Below, piece after piece: positions 7,249-13,931 of a stretch of DNA of 43,089 nt. Origin of the DNA: Telmatospirillum sp. Lineage in GTDB: Bacteria; Pseudomonadota; Alphaproteobacteria; Rhodospirillales; Magnetospirillaceae. Each line of letters opens with the position of its first letter. Within the stretch, counting starts at the first letter, position 1. The translations under genes were made by a program, and so were the position numbers. The DNA is taken from positions 31,478 through 74,566 of the forward strand of contig WASQ01000117.1 of assembly GCA_009712185.1 (NCBI GenBank), read 5' to 3'. The notes beneath the pieces were generated by a model that made no database searches, was not told where the DNA came from, and saw nothing but the letters and a program-made list of their open reading frames with translations.

Positions 7249-7803
7249 TCAGGTCTTCGGCTTCACATGAAGATGCGGCATCTGATCGTGCCCATGGTCA
7301 TGCTCGTGGTTATGGGTATCGTGGTGGTGGCCGTCCTCGCCGTCCGAGACATGGGAATGACCGTCGGCATCATGATGCGGATGGCTGTGGCGTCCCTGAA
7401 CAACATCCGCAGCGATCAGGTGCAGATGACCATGGCGAACGCCCGTTTCCGCGATCGTTGCCTCCGCGAATCCCCGGACCGAGGCGGTTTCCCCCTTGAC
7501 CAGCACCACTTCCAGACAGTTTTCGTGGTCGAGATGAACATGCAGCGTCGACAGCATCAGATCGTGGTGATCGTGCTGCGACTGGGTCAGGCGTCGCGCC
7601 AGCTCACGCTGGTGGTGGTTGTACACGTAACTGAGACAGCCCACGCCATATCGGGCATCGTCGGACTCCATCCGGTCCTGCTCCAGCCGCTGGCGCAGCA
7701 GGTCGCGAATCGCCTCGGACCGGTTCTCGTACCCTTTACGCCGGATATAGCCGTCGAATTCGGCAAGAAGACCGTCGTCCAGCGACATGGTGATCCGTTC
7801 CAT
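7249..7803 (-). CDS. nikR: Nickel-responsive regulator NikR with His-rich C-terminal tail
   Basis: A 184-residue NikR. The N-terminal ribbon-helix-helix (MERITMSLDDGLLAEFDGYIRR...GYENRSEAIRDLLR) binds DNA and the ACT-like domain binds nickel. By spacing, the high-affinity site residues of E. coli NikR correspond to His77, His88, His90 and Cys96, all present (QHDHHD, LHVHLDHENC). Family NikR normally ends near GVRHGHLHLIAAD, about residue 133. Here about 50 more residues follow, with 16 histidines in HxH and HHH clusters plus several Asp/Glu, a likely metal-binding extension. ATG codons at 7806 and 7803 are adjacent; AGGAG spacing favours 7803, and a longer frame back to 7926 is not needed. 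The gene is divergent from a NiCoT permease, with an NikR-like operator between them. Confidence 0.93.
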   Translation of the reverse strand: MERITMSLDDGLLAEFDGYIRRKGYENRSEAIRDLLRQRLEQDRMESDDARYGVGCLSYVYNHHQRELARRLTQSQHDHHDLMLSTLHVHLDHENCLEVVLVKGETASVRGFAEATIAETGVRHGHLHLIAADVVQGRHSHPHHDADGHSHVSDGEDGHHHDTHNHEHDHGHDQMPHLHVKPKT

Positions 7804-7973
7804 CATCCTTCTCCTTGAACCCCGTTCATCGCGGTTTAGCACAACGGCGGACAAGTCGGGAGTCCGGAGCCCCGGAAGACCGGCATCCGCGCTGCCGGCC
7901 GGCTCCGGCGGGGAGGGCGGAGCCACTCTGCAAGAGCCGGGACGGGAGGCACTGCCGGTTGACAGACATAGCC

Positions 7974-8000
7974 GTATTACTTATGACTAATTCCTCATAC
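7974..8000. promoter_or_regulatory. Candidate NikR operator between nikR and the NiCoT gene
   Basis: GTATTA (7974-7979) and TCATAC (7995-8000) lie 15 bases apart; the E. coli operator is GTATGA-N16-TCATAC, so the left half has one mismatch and the spacer is one base shorter. Inside it, TATGA-N8-TCATA (7982-7999) is a perfect inverted repeat. It sits about 20-45 bases upstream of the permease start, where bound repressor would block transcription. Confidence 0.5.
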
Positions 8001-8020
8001 ACCTTAAGGGGTCCGCCGGC

Positions 8021-9067
8021 GTGCCCGTTCCTCTCCGCGGCCTGTTTGACGCCTCCGTCCGGCGCCGTCTGACAGGCCTTTATGCTCTGTTGGTTATCGC
8101 CAATCTCGGGGCCTGGGCCTGGGCCCTGATTGCCTTTCAGGGATATCCGCTGCTGCTGGGGACCGCGTTTCTGGCCTACAGCTTCGGCCTGCGTCACGCC
8201 GTCGCCGCCGCCCATATCGCGGCCATCGACAACGTCACCCGGAAATTGATGCAGGAAGGCAAGAGGCCGGTCGCCGTCGGCTTCTTCTTTTCGCTCGGCC
8301 ATTCCAGCGTGGTGATCGCCCTGTCCGTGGCTATCGCCCTGACCACCGCCGCCCTGCAGGACCGTTTTTCCTCCTTCAAGGATGTCGGCGGCGTGATCGG
8401 CACGTCGGTTTCGGCCTTTTTCCTGTTTGCCATCGCAACCGCCAACCTGGTGATCCTGGTCTCCGTCTACCGCAGCTTCCGGATCGCCAGAAACGGCGGC
8501 CATGTCGATGACGACGACATCGACATCCTGCTGGCGAACCGGGGATTCCTCAGCCGCCTGCTGCGCCGTCTGTTCCGCCTGATCGGCCAGAGCTGGCACA
8601 TGTATCCCATGGGCCTGCTATTCGGGCTCGGGTTCGACACCGCCACCGAGGTGGGACTGCTGGGGATTTCGGCGGCACAGTCGTCGAACGGCCTCGCGAT
8701 CTGGTCGATCCTGGTCTTTCCGGCCCTGTTCACCGCCGGCATGTCGCTGGTCGACACCCTGGACAGCACCCTCATGCTGGGCGCCTACGACTGGGCATTC
8801 GTCAAGCCGATCCGCAAGCTTTACTACAATCTCACCATCACCTTCGTCTCTGTGGTCGTCGCCCTGCTGATCGGCGGGGTCGAAGCGCTCGGGCTCATTG
8901 CCGACCGCCTGTCGCTCGATGGTCCGTTCTGGGAAGCCGTCGGAAATCTGAACGACAATTTCGGCGTTCTCGGGTTCGTGATCATCGGCATCTTCGTCGC
9001 AAGCTGGCTGGTGTCCATTGCCATCTACCGGTGGAAAGGGTACGACGGGATCGACGTGGCGGCGTAA
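8021..9067 (+). CDS. NiCoT-family nickel/cobalt permease (HoxN/NixA type) with altered signature motif
   Basis: A 348-residue membrane protein of the NiCoT family with about eight hydrophobic segments. Recognisable blocks are FFFSLGHSSVVI, SWHMYPMGLLFGLGFDTATEVGLL, FTAGMSLVDTLDSTLMLGAYDWAFVKPIRKLYYN, all close to NixA and HoxN. The first signature, normally RHAxDADHI in transmembrane segment II, reads RHAVAAAHIAAIDN here: both aspartates (positions 62 and 64) are alanine, encoded GCC, while His59 and His65 are kept. These acidic residues are regarded as important for transport, so activity or specificity may differ. GTG start at 8021 has AAGGGG ten bases upstream. Control by NikR is suggested by the operator and divergent layout. 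Nickel use elsewhere (hydrogenase, urease) is not visible in the window. Confidence 0.9.
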   Translation: MPVPLRGLFDASVRRRLTGLYALLVIANLGAWAWALIAFQGYPLLLGTAFLAYSFGLRHAVAAAHIAAIDNVTRKLMQEGKRPVAVGFFFSLGHSSVVIALSVAIALTTAALQDRFSSFKDVGGVIGTSVSAFFLFAIATANLVILVSVYRSFRIARNGGHVDDDDIDILLANRGFLSRLLRRLFRLIGQSWHMYPMGLLFGLGFDTATEVGLLGISAAQSSNGLAIWSILVFPALFTAGMSLVDTLDSTLMLGAYDWAFVKPIRKLYYNLTITFVSVVVALLIGGVEALGLIADRLSLDGPFWEAVGNLNDNFGVLGFVIIGIFVASWLVSIAIYRWKGYDGIDVAA

Positions 9068-9112
9068 CCCGACCGCCACCCGACCCGACCGGCCGAGGAC
9101 ACGCGTTTTTCC

Positions 9113-9922
9113 GTGATCATTCCCGTCACCAGTCCCGAAGACCCGCGCATCACTCCGTTCCGCGACATCCGCGAGCGGGATCTGGTGGGCCGCCGGGGTC
9201 ATTTCATTGCCGAGGGGGACGTCGTTCTCCGGGTTCTCGTGGAAAGCCGCCATCGGCCCGAGGCCCTGCTGATCGCCGAGCGGCGCGTCGTATCCCTTGC
9301 CCCGCTGCTGTCCACCCTCCCCGACGACATTCCGGTCTATTCGGCGAGCCAGCCGGTTCTGGACGCCATTGCGGGCTTTCCGCTGCACCGGGGTATCCTG
9401 GCGCTGGCGGAACGCGCGCCACTCCCCGAAGCGGCCGGTCTCCTGGCCGCCGCAGGCCCCCGCGCCATCGTCATGGTTCTGTGCGCCATCGCCAATCACG
9501 ACAATATGGGCGGGCTGTTCCGTAACGCGGCGGCCTTCGGCATTGATGCGGTGCTGCTGGACCAGCAATGCTGCGATCCCTTTTACCGCAAGGCCATCCG
9601 CGTCTCGGTCGGCGGATGCCTGCGGGTGCCGTTCGCCCGGTTGGCGCCCGGAACGGATATCCTCTCCTTGCTGGCCCAAAACGGATTTTCCGCGATGTCC
9701 CTCAGCCCTCGCGGCATCACTCCGCTCAGCCGGTTTCACCGCCCCGACCGCGTGGCCGTGCTTCTCGGCGCGGAGGGGGAAGGTCTTCCGGCGGACCTGA
9801 TCGCGCGCAGCCATTCCGTCAGCATCCCGATGGCGCCGGGCTTTGATTCCCTCAATGTGGCAACAACGGGCGGCATCGTCCTCCACCATCTGGTGGCCGC
9901 CGGTCAAACAGCGGATCCCTGA
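9113..9922 (+). CDS. SpoU/TrmH-family RNA 2'-O-methyltransferase
   Basis: A 269-residue SPOUT-class methyltransferase. The N-terminal half resembles the substrate-binding domain of SpoU proteins (GHFIAEGDVVLRVLVES). The C-terminal knot domain has motif 1 ANHDNMGGLFRNAAAFG with the catalytic Arg, motif 2 VLLGAEGEGLP and motif 3 IPMAPGFDSLNVATTGGI with the Asn-containing SLNVA. It would use S-adenosylmethionine to methylate a ribose in tRNA or rRNA; which position cannot be read. Start is GTG at 9113, where the recognisable protein begins. It follows the NiCoT gene by 45 bases on the same strand and may be co-transcribed, but there is no obvious functional link. Confidence 0.88.
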   Translation: MIIPVTSPEDPRITPFRDIRERDLVGRRGHFIAEGDVVLRVLVESRHRPEALLIAERRVVSLAPLLSTLPDDIPVYSASQPVLDAIAGFPLHRGILALAERAPLPEAAGLLAAAGPRAIVMVLCAIANHDNMGGLFRNAAAFGIDAVLLDQQCCDPFYRKAIRVSVGGCLRVPFARLAPGTDILSLLAQNGFSAMSLSPRGITPLSRFHRPDRVAVLLGAEGEGLPADLIARSHSVSIPMAPGFDSLNVATTGGIVLHHLVAAGQTADP

Positions 9923-10022
9923 CGACACCTCGGCGCGATGGCCCCTCGGCAACGGATATCTGGCAGCAACCTCTGGAATTCGACCTCTGGCACGGTACCG
10001 GGGTAACGACGGGCCTGCCCCC

Positions 10023-10643
10023 TTATCGGGACAGGATCAGCCGGGCGCCAAACGCCAGAAAAACACAGCCTGAGACGCGGTCGAGCCAGCGTTTGGCGGC
10101 GGGAGTCCGTGCCAGCCAGCGACCGACATGACCGGAAAACCATCCCACCATGGCGAACAGAACGGCCGCCTGAAGGGTGAACAGAACACCGAACTGGATG
10201 GTCTGCCACCAGACCGCGCCCTTGTCGGGGGCGACGAATTGCGGCAGGAACGCCAGAAAGAACAGGGCGACCTTGGGATTGATCGCATTGGCGAGAAGCC
10301 CCCGCCGGAACAGCGCCCAACCGCCGCCCTCCGGTCCGGCGGCGGCCTCGGCGGCACCATGGCTGCGCAGCGCGCGCAGGCCCAGCCAGACGAGGTAAAG
10401 CCCGCCCGCCACCTTGAAAAGAGTGAACAGCGTCGGCGATGCGGCGATCATGGCGCTGATTCCGACTGCGGCCAGCAGCGTATGGCTTAGGCACCCCATC
10501 GCACAGCCCAGCCCGAAGGCCATTCCAAGACGGCGTCCGCGCGACAATCCCAGTCCCAGGACCATCAGATTGTCCGGTCCCGGCGCCAGTGTGATCAACA
10601 CCGCCGCCAGAAGGAAACCGGCGGCATGTCCACCGTCAAGCAT
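10023..10643 (-). CDS. LysE/RhtB-family amino-acid exporter
   Basis: A 206-residue inner-membrane protein with about six hydrophobic segments. The family signature is the N-terminal LITLAPGPDNLMVLGLGLSRGRRLGMAFGLGCAMG and the mid-protein LLANAINPKVALFFLAFLPQFV. Family members export amino acids or their analogues by proton exchange. The substrate is not evident. It starts at ATG 10643, just after the DUF445 gene ends at 10677 on the same strand (33-base gap), so the two may be one transcript. A second, different LysE-family gene lies at 25001. Confidence 0.88.
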   Translation of the reverse strand: MLDGGHAAGFLLAAVLITLAPGPDNLMVLGLGLSRGRRLGMAFGLGCAMGCLSHTLLAAVGISAMIAASPTLFTLFKVAGGLYLVWLGLRALRSHGAAEAAAGPEGGGWALFRRGLLANAINPKVALFFLAFLPQFVAPDKGAVWWQTIQFGVLFTLQAAVLFAMVGWFSGHVGRWLARTPAAKRWLDRVSGCVFLAFGARLILSR

Positions 10644-10676
10644 CGATCCCTCTCCTTTCCGCTGTCGCCCGAGGGA

Positions 10677-11960
10677 TCACCCCAGGGCCACCGTCACCGT
10701 ATGGATCGCAAGACCGACCAGACCGCCGACCAGGGTCCCGTTGATCCGGATATATTGCAGATCGCGCCCGAACTGCAACTCCAGCTTGGACACCACGGTC
10801 CGGCTGTCCCAGCCTTTGACGACGCCGGCCATGAACCGCCCCAGCCGCTGGCGGTTGGGGACCACGACGTGGAACAGGATGCGCGTTGCCCAGCCATTGA
10901 CCAGTTCGCGCAGATCCGCGTCGCGCTCCAGGCGCCCCGACAGCCCGGCAAGACTTTCGGCCAGCAGGCGTTCGATCCGGTCTCCCCCGGCGAGATCGTC
11001 GAGGACCATGCTTTTCACGGCGCTCCACAGGGACAAAAGATAGGCCTGCACTTCGGGATGGGCGATGATCTCCGCCTTGACGACCTCGGCCCGCCCGCGG
11101 GTCTCCGGCTCATGCGCCAGACGGTCGATCAGTCCGTCGACCGCCTCCTGGAATTCGAGACGCCAGGGATGATCGGAGGCCTCCATTTCGCGCAGCAGTT
11201 CCAGCACGCCATCGACGATACGCCGCGACAGCCGGCTGTCGATCCATTCCGGGATCCACCAACTGGATTTCTGATTGATCGTCTGACGGATGGCGTCCTG
11301 ATTGTCGTCGATGAAGCGCCGGGCGGCGACAAGGCCGATGTCGAACAGGGCAAGATGCTGACCACCCGCGACCAGGACCTTCAAGATCTTCGCCATCAAC
11401 GGCGCAGCCGGTATGCCCTTCAGCCGGTCGAGGGCGGCATCGCGCAGCATCTGCCGGACCGGTTCGTCCCTGAGGGCGGACAGGAAAGGCGGCACCACGC
11501 CCGCGACCCGGCGGGCCGCTCCGGCGGCATTGTCGCCGTTGCCGAGCCAACGCCCCAGCCTTGCGGCCACATCAAGCGTCCGGAGCCTGGGCGCAAGGAC
11601 GTCCGGGCTCAGAAAATTGTTGGCGACAAAGTTTCCCAGCGCGTCGCCGATCCGGTCCTTGTTGCGCGGCACGATGGCGGTATGGGGAACGGGAATCCCC
11701 AGCGGGTGACGAAACAGCGCCGTCACCGCGAACCAGTCGGCCAGCCCGCCGACCAGCGCCGCCTCCGCGAAGGCGGCGGCATAGGGCATCAGCGGATGCG
11801 CATCGGTAAAGCGTCGTGCCACCAGAAGCAGCGCCAGCATCACCAGGAGCAGGGTCCCGGCGAACAGACGCATGCGCCGGAATTCCCGGCTCTTGCGGAA
11901 ATCGGCCGGACCGGTCTGCAACTCCGCCGCCCCTTGACCGCCGTCTCGCGCGAACCCCAT
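10677..11960 (-). CDS. DUF445 (YjiN-like) membrane-anchored protein
   Basis: A 427-residue DUF445 protein. The N-terminal membrane segment (MRLFAGTLLLVMLALLLVARRF) is followed by the family block HPLMPYAAAFAEAALVGGLADWFAVTALFRHPLGIPVPHTAIVPRNKDRIGDALGNFVANNFLSPDVL. A long amphipathic, mostly helical middle follows, and the end block LQYIRINGTLVGGLVGLAIHTVTVAL forms the C-terminal membrane segment, as usual for the family. The function of DUF445 proteins is not established. Start 11960 is the long choice; an in-frame ATG at 11873 (MRLFAGT) would begin directly at the membrane segment. Confidence 0.87.
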   Translation of the reverse strand: MGFARDGGQGAAELQTGPADFRKSREFRRMRLFAGTLLLVMLALLLVARRFTDAHPLMPYAAAFAEAALVGGLADWFAVTALFRHPLGIPVPHTAIVPRNKDRIGDALGNFVANNFLSPDVLAPRLRTLDVAARLGRWLGNGDNAAGAARRVAGVVPPFLSALRDEPVRQMLRDAALDRLKGIPAAPLMAKILKVLVAGGQHLALFDIGLVAARRFIDDNQDAIRQTINQKSSWWIPEWIDSRLSRRIVDGVLELLREMEASDHPWRLEFQEAVDGLIDRLAHEPETRGRAEVVKAEIIAHPEVQAYLLSLWSAVKSMVLDDLAGGDRIERLLAESLAGLSGRLERDADLRELVNGWATRILFHVVVPNRQRLGRFMAGVVKGWDSRTVVSKLELQFGRDLQYIRINGTLVGGLVGLAIHTVTVALG

Positions 11961-11988
11961 CTAAGTAACAGCCTCCGATCCTTCGCCA

Positions 11989-13176
11989 ATGGAAAAAGCA
12001 CGCATGCCTGACGGGCGCAACGGTCTTTCCATCCGCAGCATCCGGACCATCGCCGACGTCGCCGCGTCCGCCTGGGACGCCTGCGCCGGCACCGACAATC
12101 CATTTTGCACGCACGCCTTCCTCAGTGCCATGGAGGACTCAGGATCGGCGTCGCCCGACAGCGGCTGGACCCCCTGTCACCTCCTGGTCGAGGAGGCCGG
12201 CGGACAGCTTGTCGCCTGCGCTCCGCTCTACGTCAAAACCCATTCCTATGGCGAATATGTGTTCGACTGGGGCTGGGCCGATGCATGGCAGCGGGCCGGC
12301 GGACAGTATTATCCCAAGCTGCAATGCGCGATCCCCTTCACCCCCGTCACCGGCCCCCGGCTGATGGTGCATCCCCTGCACAGCGGCGAGGGACTGGAAA
12401 CCCTTCTGGCCGACGCCATCGTGGCCCTGACCGGACGGGCCGGGCTGTCCTCGGCGCATGTCACCTTCCCCACCGCATCCGAGGCGAACAACCTGGCCGC
12501 ATCCGGATGGCTTTTGCGCTCCGGACACCAATATCACTGGACCAACCAGGGGTTCCGTGATTTCGACGATTTTCTCGCCGCCCTGTCTTCCCGGAAGCGC
12601 AAGACCATCCGCAAGGAGCGCGAACGTGCCAACAGCCAGGGGGTCACCATCCATACGCTGACCGGCGATGCCCTGACCGACGGACATTGGGACGCCTTCC
12701 ACCGTCTCTATCTCGGCACCGTGGACCGGAAATGGGCGAACGCCTATCTGACGCTCGACTTTTTCCGGCGCCTGGGCCGGACCATGGCCGACCGGGTGGT
12801 GCTGTTCCTGGCGGACCGGGACGGACGCTGGGTGGCCGGGGCTCTCAATCTCCTCGGCCGGGACACGCTCTATGGCCGGAACTGGGGGGCGGACGGGGAC
12901 TATCGCTTTCTTCATTTCGAAATGTGCTTTTACCGCGCCATCGACTATGCGATCGCCCGGGGACTTTCCCGTGTGGAGGCCGGGGCGCAGGGCGAACACA
13001 AGATCAGCCGGGGCTATCTGCCGACGGAAACCTGGAGCGCCCACTGGATTGCCGATCCCTCCTTCCGCCGGGCGGTCGCGGGTTTTCTGGAGGAGGAGCG
13101 GGAGCGTGTCCGCGCCGAGATGGAGGAACTGGCGGAATTCGCGCCCTTCCGCCAGGACGACGATCCGCGCGAGTGA
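11989..13176 (+). CDS. FemAB-like (DUF482) GNAT-fold protein
   Basis: A 395-residue protein of the FemAB_like/DUF482 type. Recognisable stretches include NPFCTHAFLSAMEDSGSA, GWTPCHLLVEE, YVFDWGWADAWQRAGGQYYPKLQCAIPFTPVTGPRLM, HWTNQGFRDFDDFLAALSSRKRKTIRKERE, and near the end FHFEMCFYRAIDYAIARGL-like and GAQGEHKISRGYLPTETWSAHWI. The family contains two GNAT-like folds and is annotated as peptidoglycan-biosynthesis-like by analogy, but its acceptor is unknown. Two starts are possible: 11989 or 12004 (MPDGRN). Divergent from the DUF445 gene with only 28 bases between, so the promoters must overlap coding ends. Confidence 0.87.
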   Translation: MEKARMPDGRNGLSIRSIRTIADVAASAWDACAGTDNPFCTHAFLSAMEDSGSASPDSGWTPCHLLVEEAGGQLVACAPLYVKTHSYGEYVFDWGWADAWQRAGGQYYPKLQCAIPFTPVTGPRLMVHPLHSGEGLETLLADAIVALTGRAGLSSAHVTFPTASEANNLAASGWLLRSGHQYHWTNQGFRDFDDFLAALSSRKRKTIRKERERANSQGVTIHTLTGDALTDGHWDAFHRLYLGTVDRKWANAYLTLDFFRRLGRTMADRVVLFLADRDGRWVAGALNLLGRDTLYGRNWGADGDYRFLHFEMCFYRAIDYAIARGLSRVEAGAQGEHKISRGYLPTETWSAHWIADPSFRRAVAGFLEEERERVRAEMEELAEFAPFRQDDDPRE

Positions 13177-13543
13177 CCTGTTGGCCGGCCCGCGGGACCC
13201 CGCGGTGGGTCCGTGCTCCTTGGAAATAGCATCAACCGAAAATTCCAGCTTGACGATCAGCGGTCAGAGGCCTATTTGGGGTTTGCGACATCGGCGGACA
13301 CCGTCCGCAGCCAGCCGCATGAATAATGAAATTGAGACAGAGATGAATCCGCGACCTAGCAATAGTTCCGCGGAGCCTCCCAGTAGCCGACTGACGTCGA
13401 CGAACGGGGCTTCCGGCCTTTTTGCCCGGGATCGTTTCGGACCTGTCCCGACGGGGCTTTTCCTTTCACGGTAGCCCCCGCAAGGACTGCCGCGACGCCT
13501 CCTGGGTCTGACATTTCGACCCTTGATCCGAAAGGAGGCGACG
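13177..13543. other. Intergenic region with a promoter-like pair upstream of the 65-aa gene
   Basis: About 365 bases without a clear gene. The strongest signal is a sigma-70-like pair TTGACG (13250-13255) and TATTTG (13273-13278) separated by 17 bases on the plus strand. Near 13445, GTCCC-gac-GGGGC is followed by TTTTCC, resembling a weak intrinsic terminator. A small RNA between them is possible but not shown. Several short GC palindromes (CCGCGG near 13191) also occur. Confidence 0.35.
13250..13278 (+). promoter_or_regulatory. Sigma-70-like promoter candidate
   Basis: TTGACG, 17-base spacer, TATTTG. The -35 box matches five of six and the -10 is weak. It lies about 265 bases before the 65-aa gene and could drive that gene, an RNA, and the transporter operon beyond. 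Confidence 0.35.
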
Positions 13544-13741
13544 ATGGCTGCCTTTGCCTGCGCCCTGCCCGCCTGCCCGGGCCTGACCACTGCCCTTCCG
13601 CCCATGGCCGTCCATGCGGAAACCCTTGTCCGCCGCTGGGTCCTTGACCCGGAAACCCGGACGCTCGCCTGCGTCTGGACGCCGGAGGACACGGGAGAGC
13701 CCGCCAAACCCAATCGCCATCTGACCGTCGTTCGCAACTGA
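13544..13741 (+). CDS. Small hypothetical protein (65 aa) ahead of the Nramp-type transporter
   Basis: Unrecognised. ATG at 13544 is preceded by an excellent ribosome site, AAAGGAGG, six to seven bases upstream, which is the main reason to call it. The protein begins MAAFACALPACPGLTTALPP and then has a block LVRRWVLDPETRTLACVWTPE, which reads like a small conserved fold (alternating W/V with D-P-E-T turn). It is not membrane-spanning. It lies 190 bases upstream of the transporter start with a structured RNA segment between. Pro-rich beginnings are known in Mg2+-sensing leader peptides such as MgtL, so a leader role is possible, but at 65 residues with an ordered second half it may equally be a normal small protein. 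Confidence 0.6.
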   Translation: MAAFACALPACPGLTTALPPMAVHAETLVRRWVLDPETRTLACVWTPEDTGEPAKPNRHLTVVRN

Positions 13742-13805
13742 CCGGCTCGCGGGTGTTCTGTCCCTTGGGGGACCCGCCCGCGATCCCGCCCGACCGGACG
13801 GTCCC

Positions 13806-13853
13806 CTGACTTGCGGCAACACCCGCCGGACCGGCGTTGCTGCCGGAAGTCAG
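13806..13853 (+). promoter_or_regulatory. Structured leader RNA element upstream of the transporter
   Basis: Nested arms: CTGACTT (13806-13812) with AAGTCAG (13847-13853), and GCAAC (13816-13820) with GTTGC (13836-13840), capped by GCCGG/CCGGC. The result is a 48-base irregular hairpin with an asymmetric internal loop (GCG against TGCCGG). It ends about 78 bases before the transporter ATG, where it could act as a riboswitch-like or attenuating element. It matches no riboswitch I can name. Confidence 0.45.
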
Positions 13854-13931
13854 TGACGGCACCTGTTCGCGTCCGGCTCCGGCAGACGAACGCCGTTTTC
13901 GGCCAATCATCGAACAGGAAAGTTTTCCTAA

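Noticed and set aside
8618..9952. 444-codon minus-strand frame across the NiCoT and methyltransferase genes
   Set aside because: Antisense to two well-supported genes and lacks homology.
13250..13470. yybP-ykoY Mn2+ riboswitch or M-box ahead of the cation transporter
   Set aside because: I looked for the yybP-ykoY GGGGAGUA-type core and M-box-like features in 13177-13931 and saw none; only the unclassified nested hairpin at 13806 remains.
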